Source: Sphingobacteriaceae bacterium (GTDB lineage: Bacteria > Bacteroidota > Bacteroidia > Sphingobacteriales > Sphingobacteriaceae). Taken from it: a DNA stretch of 64,000 bases. The stretch covers positions 1 to 64,000 of the forward strand of contig JACMJM010000014.1 of NCBI GenBank assembly GCA_014380615.1, given 5' to 3'. The position numbers and the translations under genes were made by a program. Position 1 is the first letter of the stretch. Each line of letters begins with the position of its first letter. This document shows positions 8,750 through 17,026 of this stretch, in pieces. The notes below the pieces were generated by a model. It ran no database searches. It saw nothing but the letters and a program-made list of their open reading frames with translations, and was not told the DNA's origin.

Positions 8750-9421
8750 TTACAATTGATTAAAAGAAGTTAGTAAAGCATATACCGATGCGTCGAATTC
8801 CGGATCAACGCTATTTTTTGTATACGTATCCACGTCTTCCTTATCAGGCTCCGGCTCATAAAAGAAAGTCATTATCGGATAAAACAGGTCTTTAAGTTCC
8901 GAATCATCAGATAGTTCGTTTGATGCTTTCGCTATTTCTTCAATACTCGATTCCATTAAAATCTGGCTGGCGATAACATCTTCATAAATGCGATGCTCGT
9001 CCTGAAATTCGTCTTCTTCAACCAGTAAAAACTCTTTCAGAAAATCTTCCAGTTCGGGTTCTATATCCTCATCGTGGCATTCTCTGATGTACAAAAGAAC
9101 ATTCAGGAGTTCGGTGCCTCTGTCAATCGTATCTTCTTCAATCTCTTCCCATTCTTTAGAATCGAGGTAATCTTCTTCCAGTTTTTTTACGTCTTCCGCA
9201 AAGAAATTAATCATAATGAGATCAAAAAATACTTCGCGCAAGAAATCCAGTTTTGGTTCGTCATCAAAGGCTTCGTCCATTAAAGCAACTTTCTCCATAA
9301 ACGAAGCATCCAGACTGAATACATCAAGCACCCGCTTTGCAAAATCGTTAATTGAAGATTTACTTACTTCAGAATACTTCTCTAATGATGCTCTTATAGC
9401 TTTTTCTACCTGCTTATCCAT
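8750..9421 (-). CDS. Conserved-looking acidic cytoplasmic protein
   Basis: A 223-residue, strongly acidic protein, mostly helical, with no signal peptide or membrane segment. Acidic runs such as KLEEDYLDSKEWEEIEEDTID and LVEEDEFQDEHRIYEDV dominate. I do not recognise the family. It sits one base from the dihydroorotase-like gene and three from DUF4199, so it is probably expressed with them. Confidence 0.7.
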   Translation of the reverse strand: MDKQVEKAIRASLEKYSEVSKSSINDFAKRVLDVFSLDASFMEKVALMDEAFDDEPKLDFLREVFFDLIMINFFAEDVKKLEEDYLDSKEWEEIEEDTIDRGTELLNVLLYIRECHDEDIEPELEDFLKEFLLVEEDEFQDEHRIYEDVIASQILMESSIEEIAKASNELSDDSELKDLFYPIMTFFYEPEPDKEDVDTYTKNSVDPEFDASVYALLTSFNQL

Positions 9422-9422
9422 T

Positions 9423-10688
9423 CTAAAAATTAGTATATATCTGCCCTTTGTTGCAGCTTAAAAAAACTTTTCCTTTCAACCCGGTACCTAAGAAAGGCGA
9501 GTTTGATGATTTTGATTTATTACTGTCGTTATCGAAAACCCATTCTGAGCTTGTATCAAACAATACAATATTCGCTACCTCACCTTCAGCAAGTTCGGGA
9601 GCGGGCAGATTTAAAACCTTCCGGGGATTGATCGCAAGTTTCTCTACAATAGTTTCGGGCGATAATCCGGCTTTTACAAGAAGTGGTAATACTGTCTGCA
9701 AAGCTATTATCCCGAATGAGGCTATTTCAAACTCAACTTCTTTAAATTCTATTTCATGCGGCGTATGCTGCGATACAACGGCGTCTATGGTACCGTCGTT
9801 TAAACCCTTAATTAGAGCGGCAACATCCGTTGATGTACGCAAGGGAGGTTTAACTTTATAATTACTGTCAAATTCGGTTAATACGCTATCTGTAAGTACC
9901 AGATGATGAGCAGCTACGTCGCAGCTTACCGCTAATCCTTTTTTCTTCGCTTTTCTGATTAAATCAACACTCCCCGCGGATGAAATTGTACTGAAATGTA
10001 TGGGACTTTCATTGTATTCGGCCAGATACAGATCTCTCGAAATATGAACCTCTTCGGCCAGAGCCGGAATTCCTTTCATTCCTAAATAAGTACTCACCTC
10101 GCCCTCGTTCATTTTGCCCTTACCGGCAATCGATACATCTTCCGGAAATGAAAATATTAATCCGTCAAAACCCTTGGCATATAACAAGGCCCGGCTCATT
10201 AAACCCGAATCTGTTACAGATTTTGTTCCGTCGGTAAAAGCTACCGCACCAGACATTCGCATGTCGTATAATTCAGCGAGATCCTTCCCTTCACGGTTTT
10301 GCGAAATACAACCCAGCGGGTGAACGTCAACGATAAAATCTCTGGTTTTGTTAACGATGTATGAAACTTCGGACTTGGAGTGAATAACTGGTTGCGTTGA
10401 AGGCTGCAAAGCAACTGCTGTAAAGCCTCCGGCGATGGCCGCCGCAGAGCCGCTTAATAAATCTTCTTTTGTTTCTAAACCGGGCTCGCCAAAATTTGCG
10501 TTAAGATCGAAAAACCCGGGAGATAAAAATTTACCCTTTCCGTCAATTAATACTACATCGTCATTCGAATCGATTTTATCAGCAAGGCGGGTAATTTTCC
10601 CGTTCGTTATCAGTACATCTGCAGATTTATTATTAAACTTCGAGGCGGGATGCAGAATAGTTACCGAACGGATAAGTATGGGTTTCAT
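9423..10688 (-). CDS. Dihydroorotase-like amidohydrolase lacking catalytic residues
   Basis: A 421-residue amidohydrolase-superfamily protein. The frame could start at TTG 10691, but ATG 10688 overlaps the upstream TGA (TGATG) and is preferred. The fold markers are present (KFLSPGFFDLNANF, GGFTAVALQPSTQPV, KPPLRT), yet key residues differ from active dihydroorotases: the metal motif DxHxH is DLNANF, MPNT is LQPST, and the late DHAPH catalytic motif is SQHTPH. It therefore probably lacks zinc and cannot close dihydroorotate. Known non-catalytic PyrC-like proteins act as structural partners of aspartate transcarbamoylase; that role here is inference. No pyrB lies in the window. Confidence 0.8.
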   Translation of the reverse strand: MKPILIRSVTILHPASKFNNKSADVLITNGKITRLADKIDSNDDVVLIDGKGKFLSPGFFDLNANFGEPGLETKEDLLSGSAAAIAGGFTAVALQPSTQPVIHSKSEVSYIVNKTRDFIVDVHPLGCISQNREGKDLAELYDMRMSGAVAFTDGTKSVTDSGLMSRALLYAKGFDGLIFSFPEDVSIAGKGKMNEGEVSTYLGMKGIPALAEEVHISRDLYLAEYNESPIHFSTISSAGSVDLIRKAKKKGLAVSCDVAAHHLVLTDSVLTEFDSNYKVKPPLRTSTDVAALIKGLNDGTIDAVVSQHTPHEIEFKEVEFEIASFGIIALQTVLPLLVKAGLSPETIVEKLAINPRKVLNLPAPELAEGEVANIVLFDTSSEWVFDNDSNKSKSSNSPFLGTGLKGKVFLSCNKGQIYTNF

Positions 10689-12742
10689 CAAATTTTAAGT
10701 TTTGATTCTTTGGCTTTATAAAACCTTGCCAGTAAAATTTCTATCGCAAGGAAAACCAGGGCCAAAATTAGGCAAAGTTTCCACAATTGAAGGCCATTAT
10801 TTACAGCTTTTATCGCATTTTGTATAGAACCTTTACCGGGGTTAAATATATCGACTTTTCCGTTAGGGATTTTCGATTTCAGATCGCTTTTAGTGAGGTA
10901 GCTCAAATCGGATTCGAGACGATTATCGTTAAAAGCAAAAACCGACAAAATACTATCGCCTTTAAGTAATTGATAAAGTCCTTTTTCTTTAATCTGATCG
11001 GATATAAAAAGGCGTGTTCCCTTATCCGAAGACCGCATATCCGGGATAGCTTCAAAATTTCCCTTTTTCAATTTCAGTGTTTGGTTAGCCGAAAGCGTAA
11101 TTTTGTTCATCTCCAGAAACTGATCTTTTCCAAGTGTGTAAAACAACCTGTTATCGCGTAAGCTTAAAAAAGCAGCCTGGTACATCAACGGAACAAATAC
11201 CGAATGTCTTACAAAGTTGCCCGATTCTTCACTAAGAGCTACCGCCGATAAATAAACTTTTCCTTTTCCTACAGAATAATGACTAAAAAAACCTCTGCCA
11301 TCAGCGAACTGAAGGATACTTTGCCTGCTGCTGCGGCTTGAATTACTGTACCGAATAGCTTTTTTAGCCACAGGTAAATCCAATTTATTGGGTAACTGTG
11401 AAAACACACCTTTAAAAATAGGGTGCTGTAGGTTAATTGAGGTAACTTTTGTTTCCTGGCTTAGTATCGCCTGAGGCACTTCGGTTCCTAAAGTTTGGGT
11501 AAGGGTACTTAATCCGCTAAAACTTGGTTCAGTAGATGGAAATATCATCAGGCTCCCGCCATTTTGCACATATGTTTTTAACTGCGTGGCTAAACCGGCC
11601 GAAGTATTTTCGGTAGCGGTAAGAATTATAAGAGGATGCTCCGCCAAACGAGAATAATCAATACTTCCCGAAGAAACGGCTTGGTAGTTAAAAAACGACT
11701 CGGCCTTGTAAAGCGCGTTGATATAAGGGTTTTCAGCCTGTTCAAAAATCGAAAGTACAGGCATGCGCTGGCGTACATTAAAGCTGAAAAAGAAATTATC
11801 ATCAAATACCACAGGGTAATCGGTAATAGCCACCTCTCCTCTTTTCCAACCGGGGTTTAAGCCGCTAAATGAGAGTGTATCTTTACTGGTATTTCGTGCC
11901 TCAACGTTTAAACTTCCCAAAGCTTTAGGTTTTCCGTCTATCAAAACCTTTATAGGAATATTTTCCGCACGTTTATCCGAATTGTTCTTTAGTTGCACTA
12001 CCAGCTTTTCGGTTTCGTTTGTACGGTGTACCGGCGATACAAACCAAACTGAATCAACTGAAATATTGGCAAGTTCGTTGGCTTCAAGACGTACAAATCT
12101 TAAAGCTATGGCCGAATCTATCTCTAAATCCTTTACGGGAAGAAAATTACGCTGGAAATCTGAGATAACATAAACGGCCTTTTCCGTATTGGGCTCACTG
12201 GCAAACACATCTTGCTGCCGACTGATTATCTGCTGCAGATTTTTGTTTAAACTGCTTATTTTAACATCGTCAACAGCCTTTATAAAATCTTCGTACGACA
12301 ATAAACGCTGATGTTTCCCTTCAAAATCATTGGTTAGTAATTGATACTTATTGTTGATACTGTAGGCCGAGGCAATTTCACGGGCTCGTCTTTTCGCCTC
12401 ATCCAGCAGGCTGCCCTCTTTATTCAGGGTTTCCATGCTATATGAGTTGTCAATATAAATACTCACCGCATTTTGCTCATACTGATTTCCCGAATCTTCC
12501 CTTTCGGGGATGTAAGGACGTGCGAAAGCAAATACCAGAAATATTATGGTAAGAATTCTGGCGATAAGCAAAAGGAGATTCTTTAAATTTCTGCTGGATG
12601 AAGTTTGATGTTGAATTTCCTTCAGAAAAGAAACATTGCTAAAATAAACCTTCTTAAATTTTCTGAAATTAAACAGGTGAATGATTACCGGTATGGCAAT
12701 AAACAGTAACGCGAAAAGAAAACCTGGAAAAAGGAATCTCAT
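10688..12742 (-). CDS. BatA-domain (aerotolerance regulator N-terminal) membrane protein
   Basis: A 684-residue protein. The first 80 residues are the BatA/TIGR02226 signature: a membrane helix, then IPVIIHLFNFRKFKKVYFSN, then a second helix (LLLIARILTIIFLVFAFARP). A von Willebrand A-like domain follows with the degenerate MIDAS-type start SIYIDNSYSME. The middle part is beta-rich and extracytoplasmic, with a glutamine-amidotransferase-like segment (LKTYVQNGGSLMIFPS), and the end has one more helix (LWKLCLILALVFLAIEILL). ATG 12742 is chosen over TTG 12751 because the hydrophobic start follows directly. The role in aerotolerance is known only by family name. Confidence 0.82.
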   Translation of the reverse strand: MRFLFPGFLFALLFIAIPVIIHLFNFRKFKKVYFSNVSFLKEIQHQTSSSRNLKNLLLLIARILTIIFLVFAFARPYIPEREDSGNQYEQNAVSIYIDNSYSMETLNKEGSLLDEAKRRAREIASAYSINNKYQLLTNDFEGKHQRLLSYEDFIKAVDDVKISSLNKNLQQIISRQQDVFASEPNTEKAVYVISDFQRNFLPVKDLEIDSAIALRFVRLEANELANISVDSVWFVSPVHRTNETEKLVVQLKNNSDKRAENIPIKVLIDGKPKALGSLNVEARNTSKDTLSFSGLNPGWKRGEVAITDYPVVFDDNFFFSFNVRQRMPVLSIFEQAENPYINALYKAESFFNYQAVSSGSIDYSRLAEHPLIILTATENTSAGLATQLKTYVQNGGSLMIFPSTEPSFSGLSTLTQTLGTEVPQAILSQETKVTSINLQHPIFKGVFSQLPNKLDLPVAKKAIRYSNSSRSSRQSILQFADGRGFFSHYSVGKGKVYLSAVALSEESGNFVRHSVFVPLMYQAAFLSLRDNRLFYTLGKDQFLEMNKITLSANQTLKLKKGNFEAIPDMRSSDKGTRLFISDQIKEKGLYQLLKGDSILSVFAFNDNRLESDLSYLTKSDLKSKIPNGKVDIFNPGKGSIQNAIKAVNNGLQLWKLCLILALVFLAIEILLARFYKAKESKLKI

Positions 12743-12946
12743 TAAAATCAAATTTAAGATTTAGGTTCAATAACAACCGGTAAATATTCAATTAACGCCA
12801 TTATAGTGATATTAATACACAAATAAACTTTTTAACACATAGATCTGTACTAAAAACACAACACATTTCACACCAAAGTTCTCATAAATTAAATCTATAC
12901 GCTTTGGCATTATCTTAGTATAAGTGAGTTTATAAAACTTATTATA

Positions 12947-13108
12947 ATGAAAAGAACTCAGAATTTAACCGACAATCTACTAACACAATTTGATAAAGAA
13001 TTAAGAGCGATTATTATGTTTGATTTGAAACAGTTCAAAACAAACAAAGGCAAATTTTTAGGCAACAACTCGGGCAAAAACCAGGATAAAGACCTACTGG
13101 TAGCCTGA
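12947..13108 (+). CDS. Possible small protein, 53 residues
   Basis: ATG-to-TGA frame beginning MKRTQNLTDNLLTQFDKE and ending KNQDKDLLVA, followed 35 bases later by a stem-loop that looks like a terminator. It has no membrane segment, is rich in Lys, Asn and Gln, and carries an amphipathic helix-like middle (DKELRAIIMFDLKQFK). I do not recognise it. Its isolation in a 700-base gene-free stretch, its own terminator and the ATG context make it a plausible small gene or peptide precursor, but chance is possible. Confidence 0.4.
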   Translation: MKRTQNLTDNLLTQFDKELRAIIMFDLKQFKTNKGKFLGNNSGKNQDKDLLVA

Positions 13109-13142
13109 TCTATATATATACTCACATCTACCTATGTAAAAA

Positions 13143-13178
13143 AAGAGAGTTTGGCTTTAAAAGCTTAACTCTTTTATT
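13143..13178 (+). terminator. Stem-loop terminator behind the 53-codon ORF
   Basis: AAAAGAG and CTCTTTT flank an inner GCTTT/AAAGC helix, with a small bulge, and the right arm ends in TTTTATT. It ends transcription coming from the small ORF and isolates the riboswitch promoter downstream. Confidence 0.6.
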
Positions 13179-13248
13179 GTGCGTCAAATGCCCTAAATCA
13201 TTGGCCGAATCTAAATTCGGCGGCACGTAAAATCTCAAAATTTTAATT

Positions 13249-13256
13249 TAGTTTTG
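13249..13256 (+). promoter_or_regulatory. -7 element (TAGTTTTG) before the riboswitch
   Basis: TAGTTTTG matches the Bacteroidota -7 consensus TAnnTTTG and lies a few bases before the first paired element of the cobalamin riboswitch. A clear -33 TTG at the right distance is not seen. Confidence 0.45.
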
Positions 13257-13259
13257 CCT

Positions 13260-13422
13260 TCTGGTAGCAAGCCTTCACAAGCTGCTTTAATAGGGAATCC
13301 CGGTGAAAGTCCGGAACAGTCTCCGCTGCTGTAACCTCAACAAAGAAACCGCAAATTGCCACTTTTCGCCTCAGGCGGATGGGAAGGCTGCTAGTTTCGA
13401 GGAAGTCAGAAGACCTGCCTTT
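13260..13422 (+). ncRNA. Cobalamin (AdoCbl) riboswitch
   Basis: The conserved cobalamin riboswitch elements occur in order: AATAGGGAATCCCGGTGAAA with GTCCGG, then CCGCTGCTGTAACC, the B12 box AAATTGCCACTT (13353-13364), GGATGGGAAGGCTGC, and the closing GAAGTCAGAAGACCTGCC (13402-13419). It lies in the 5' leader of the btuFCD operon, 39 bases before the start codon. In the known family, cobalamin binding shuts off expression, usually by hiding the start region. No U-run terminator follows, so control of translation is more likely than termination. Confidence 0.95.
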
Positions 13423-13460
13423 AACTTTTCAAATGCTTTCGGAAGAAAGGCTCAGAAAAT

Positions 13461-14678
13461 ATGATTAGAAGCAGGAATTTATTTCAGGCTCCCCGGAAAG
13501 GGATTTTCCGGGCCTGTACACACACATCAACTTTTCTTTTCGGCCTGTTTACGCTTACCTTTTTCGTTGGCTGCGGCGAATCTAAACAGCCCGCCAAATC
13601 GCAACAGCATTCTAAGAGGAAAACCTTCTATAGCAAAACGGAAATAAAATACGCTAAAGGGTTCAGTATAGAGTATCGGGATGATTATAAACTTGTGCGG
13701 ATTTTTAATAGCAATGCCGAGAAAAGAGATACCGTAGCCTATGCTTTGATCCAAAGAGGCAATGCCGCTCCAAAAGGCTTTGATAAATCGCATACGATTG
13801 AGATTCCGCTAAAAAAACTTGTGGGAATGTCGTCGTTACAAATAGCAATGGCCGATTTTGTTGAATCGCCGGATGTTATTAAAGGGCTTGCGAATTTTAA
13901 ATACGTAACATCGCCAAAAGTGCGTGCGAATATTAAAGCGGGTAAAGTAGCGGAGGTAGGTGAAGAAGGCTCGATCAATTCGGAGTTGATAATTGCGCTA
14001 AACCCCGACCTTGTGATGGCGATGGGTAACCCCAGTGCCAGTTTTACTCGCTATCAAACACTTGTTGATGCCGGTGTGCCGGTTTTATTGATCTCGGAAT
14101 GGCTTGAAAACACCCCCCTGGGCCGTGCGGAATGGGTGAAACTGATGGCCGCCCTGGTTAACAAAGAAGAACTTGTCAATAAAAAATTCACTACCATCGA
14201 ACATGAGTATTTACGACTCGCCCGGCTGGGAAGAAAAACATCGAATAAACCCGGTATTATTGTGGGGATGCCCTTTAAAGGCTCCTGGTTCGTACCCGAT
14301 GGCACCAGCTTTATGACTCGTTTTTTTAAGGATGCCGGAGCCTCATACAACTGGTATGATGTAAAAGGAACCGGAAGTATGGGGCTGAGTTTCGAAAGCG
14401 TTGCGCCTGTTGCCCTAAAAGCTGATTATTGGATCAATTCGGGCACCGCAATCAGTAAGGCGGATATAGCCTCACGTGATATCAGGTACACCTATTTCAA
14501 GCCTTACAAAAACAATACTATCTACAACTTCAACAAAAAAATAAACAACTTAGGTTCAAATGATTATTGGGAATCAGGTGTAGTGAACCCTCATATTATT
14601 CTGGCCGATCTGATAAAAATATTACATCCCGAGCTTTTACCTGATTATCAGCTGGTTTATTACAAACAGATCCTATAA
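13461..14678 (+). CDS. btuF: Cobalamin ABC transporter substrate-binding lipoprotein (BtuF-like)
   Basis: A 405-residue periplasmic-binding protein of the BtuF/FhuD type. A long N-terminus is followed by a hydrophobic core and a lipobox-like FFVGC, so it is probably a lipoprotein. The fold shows paired lobes: TIEIPLKKLVGMSSLQIAMADFV, ELIIALNPDLVMAMGNPSA, AGVPVLLISEWLENTPLGRAEWVKLMAAL. It lies directly under a cobalamin riboswitch and in front of permease and ATPase genes, so corrinoid uptake is the most likely role. It is longer than E. coli BtuF (about 266) because of an N-terminal extension and inserts. The family also contains siderophore binders; the riboswitch argues for B12. Confidence 0.88.
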   Translation: MIRSRNLFQAPRKGIFRACTHTSTFLFGLFTLTFFVGCGESKQPAKSQQHSKRKTFYSKTEIKYAKGFSIEYRDDYKLVRIFNSNAEKRDTVAYALIQRGNAAPKGFDKSHTIEIPLKKLVGMSSLQIAMADFVESPDVIKGLANFKYVTSPKVRANIKAGKVAEVGEEGSINSELIIALNPDLVMAMGNPSASFTRYQTLVDAGVPVLLISEWLENTPLGRAEWVKLMAALVNKEELVNKKFTTIEHEYLRLARLGRKTSNKPGIIVGMPFKGSWFVPDGTSFMTRFFKDAGASYNWYDVKGTGSMGLSFESVAPVALKADYWINSGTAISKADIASRDIRYTYFKPYKNNTIYNFNKKINNLGSNDYWESGVVNPHIILADLIKILHPELLPDYQLVYYKQIL

Positions 14679-15761
14679 ATGACAGAAGCTGATTCATATA
14701 AAAACGAATTAAATTCGGGAAAATTGAGTCCCCTCAAGAAGGTAATTATCGGAGCCCTGATTCTGTTTTTATTTATACTTTTTATTCTCGATGTTTCCCT
14801 TGGGCCGGTTGCTATTCCTTTTAAAGCTGTCATTAAAATCATCTTTTCATTGGGTTCTGATGATGAAGCATGGATCTATATTATTGAAAAAATACGTATC
14901 CCTAAGGCCATTACAGCGGTACTGGTTGGTTGCGGATTATCTGTAAGCGGGCTTCAGATGCAAACATTGTTTAGAAATCCGCTTGCAGGGCCATCTGTAT
15001 TGGGTATCACCGCAGGGGCAAGTTTGGGAGTAGCTCTGGTTATGCTCTCCGCAGGCAGCATTACGAGTTTATACACCATACAAGAGCTGGGTATTAATAG
15101 CAGTTGGCTAATAATTATCGCCTCAACGATAGGTGCGGCACTCATAATGATGCTTATTCTTGCCATTTCATCCTCTCTGAAAGACAACGTCATTATGCTT
15201 ATTGTGGGCGTAATGATTGCCAATATCACCCTCTCAATTATAAGCATCTGGCAATATTTTAGTGCGCCAGACCAAATTAAAGAATACCTTTTATGGACTT
15301 TCGGTTCATTGGGCGGCGTTACCGAGCATCATTTGTATGTGCTGATGTTTAGCATTTTCGCGGGTTTACTATTATCGTTTATATCATCTAAGATACTTGA
15401 TGCCCTGCTGTTGGGTGAAAACTACGCAAGAAGTATGGGATTAACCGTTAACCGGGCAAGAATCATTATTATTTGCAGTACCAGTATTCTTGCCGGAAGT
15501 ATTACAGCCTTTTGCGGACCGATCGGTTTTGTAGGTATCGCCGTCCCCCATTTGGCACGTTCCCTTTTCAATACCTCGAATCACAGAATTTTAATTCCGG
15601 GTTGCTGCCTTATAGGCACGGCCCTGATGCTTATATGTGATATCATTTCCCAAATGCCCGGAAGCCAAACCGCTTTACCGATAAATGTTATCACCGCATT
15701 AATCGGATCGCCGGTTGTTATATGGGTGATTGTTAGTCGCAATAATCTTAGAGGTTTCTGA
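14679..15761 (+). CDS. btuC: Cobalamin ABC transporter permease (BtuC-like)
   Basis: A 360-residue FecCD/BtuC-family permease with about ten transmembrane helices. The typical motifs IRIPKAITAVLVGCGLSVSG, MQTLFRNPLAGPSVLGITAGA, LLWTFGSLGG, GLTVNRAR and FVGIAVPHLAR are all present. It passes the substrate delivered by BtuF across the inner membrane. The start ATG follows the btuF TAA directly, and the stop overlaps the btuD ATG (TGATG), so the three genes form one operon. Confidence 0.92.
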   Translation: MTEADSYKNELNSGKLSPLKKVIIGALILFLFILFILDVSLGPVAIPFKAVIKIIFSLGSDDEAWIYIIEKIRIPKAITAVLVGCGLSVSGLQMQTLFRNPLAGPSVLGITAGASLGVALVMLSAGSITSLYTIQELGINSSWLIIIASTIGAALIMMLILAISSSLKDNVIMLIVGVMIANITLSIISIWQYFSAPDQIKEYLLWTFGSLGGVTEHHLYVLMFSIFAGLLLSFISSKILDALLLGENYARSMGLTVNRARIIIICSTSILAGSITAFCGPIGFVGIAVPHLARSLFNTSNHRILIPGCCLIGTALMLICDIISQMPGSQTALPINVITALIGSPVVIWVIVSRNNLRGF

Positions 15762-16771
15762 TGGAAAAGCAACCCTTATTAAAAGCCACAAATCTATCGG
15801 TGGGATACCGCAGCGGCCAAAAGGAAAAATGTGTTGCCGGGCCATTAAGTGTAGAAATGTGCGAGGGTCAGTTAATCTGCCTTCTTGGGCCTAACGGAGC
15901 TGGGAAATCGACGCTCATTCGGACACTTTCCGGCCTTCAGCATGCTTTGAGCGGTGCTGTGATGATAGAGGGGGAGAGTATTACCAAATTAAAACCGGCG
16001 CAAATTGCCAGAAAGCTCAGCCTGGTTCTTACCGATTCTGTTAAGTCGGGTAACCTGGATGTCTTTTCATTAATATCTCTCGGAAGATACCCTTACTCCG
16101 GCTGGTTAGGCGGATTAAGTGAAAACGATAAGAATATTATTCAATGGGCGGTGGAATCTACCCATACAGAAAAATTCCTCGACAGAAAAGTTGGCCAGTT
16201 AAGCGATGGTGAATGTCAGAAAGTTATGCTGGCAAGAGCATTGGCACAGGATACGCCGCTGATAATTCTTGATGAGCCAACCGCCCATCTCGATTTACCC
16301 AGCAGAATTGAACTGATGCGCCTCTTGCACCAATTGGCAAAGAAAACGAAAAAGGGAATCTTGATTTCCACGCATGAACTCGACCTTGCACTGCAGGTTG
16401 CTGATGAGATCTGGTTATTAAAAAAAGACGGGAGCCTTGAATCCGGTTCGCCGGAGAGCCTGGTGTTAAACGGCACCTTCGAATCTGCTTTTGATAAGGC
16501 GGGTGTTCTTTTTGATAAAACTACCGGCACTTTCAATATCCATCAAAATACCGGCAAAACCATAACTCTTCTTGGTAACGGAGCCGCCGCATTTTGGACA
16601 AAGCGCGCTTTGTTACGACATGGATATACCATAACTGAGAGTGCTTCAGCGGAAATCGTAGCTGAAGTTATCCTATCAGAAAAATCCTTAGAATGGCGTC
16701 TTACAATAAATGAGGACACATTTGTGAGCCATACCATCGATGGTTTCCTCTCCCGTCTTAAAACACTTTAA
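15761..16771 (+). CDS. btuD: Cobalamin ABC transporter ATPase (BtuD-like) with C-terminal extension
   Basis: A 336-residue ABC ATPase. Walker A is GPNGAGKST (residues 43-51), the signature is LSDGECQKVMLARAL, Walker B is PLIILDEPTAHLD and the switch histidine lies in ISTHELDLAL. The ATPase domain ends near residue 255; the remaining 80 or so residues (GKTITLLGNGAAAFWTKRAL onward) are not part of standard BtuD, which is about 250 residues. The extra part resembles a small Rossmann-like beginning, function unknown. Co-translated with btuC through a TGATG overlap. Confidence 0.9.
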   Translation: MEKQPLLKATNLSVGYRSGQKEKCVAGPLSVEMCEGQLICLLGPNGAGKSTLIRTLSGLQHALSGAVMIEGESITKLKPAQIARKLSLVLTDSVKSGNLDVFSLISLGRYPYSGWLGGLSENDKNIIQWAVESTHTEKFLDRKVGQLSDGECQKVMLARALAQDTPLIILDEPTAHLDLPSRIELMRLLHQLAKKTKKGILISTHELDLALQVADEIWLLKKDGSLESGSPESLVLNGTFESAFDKAGVLFDKTTGTFNIHQNTGKTITLLGNGAAAFWTKRALLRHGYTITESASAEIVAEVILSEKSLEWRLTINEDTFVSHTIDGFLSRLKTL

Positions 16772-16808
16772 CCTTCCTGAATTCTATTGCCGAATTTTTC
16801 AAATAAAA

Positions 16809-16868
16809 TTTGAAAATCTGGAAAACGTTAATACATTTGTAGTGTACTAGATATATAGTACACTACAA
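16809..16868 (+). promoter_or_regulatory. Promoter overlapped by a perfect operator-like palindrome
   Basis: TTTG at 16809-16812 and TACATTTG at 16832-16839, separated by 19 bases, match the Bacteroidota promoter pattern. Overlapping the -7 element and the expected start point is a 32-base palindrome (16837-16868): arms TTGTAGTGTACTA and TAGTACACTACAA, 13 of 13 paired, six-base spacer GATATA. This layout fits repressor control. The half-site resembles operators of GntR/YtrA-type regulators; no such regulator gene is in the window. Confidence 0.75.
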
Positions 16869-16887
16869 TCTTAAATAAATTTCTTTT

Positions 16888-16971
16888 ATGGAAAACACTC
16901 ACCGACTGAATCTGATAGTTCACCGGGACTTAAATAACACCCGCCTAAAACTTATTGCGGTATCCTCATAA
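16888..16971 (+). CDS. Possible 27-residue leader ORF before the barrel protein
   Basis: ATG-to-TAA frame MENTHRLNLIVHRDLNNTR... of 27 residues, placed 20 bases after the palindrome and 55 bases before the barrel-protein start. It is the first ATG on the predicted transcript. No family is recognised. It may be a leader or a degraded gene; support is positional only. Confidence 0.3.
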   Translation: MENTHRLNLIVHRDLNNTRLKLIAVSS

Positions 16972-17026
16972 ACTTCAGTTCTTTAAACAAAATCAACCAA
17001 CAACACAATCAAAACAACCAACAAAA

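Noticed and set aside
16955..17026. Longer N-terminus of the barrel protein
   Set aside because: The extra 24 residues are hydrophilic and precede a perfect signal peptide starting at ATG 17027; they also overlap the end of the 27-codon ORF.
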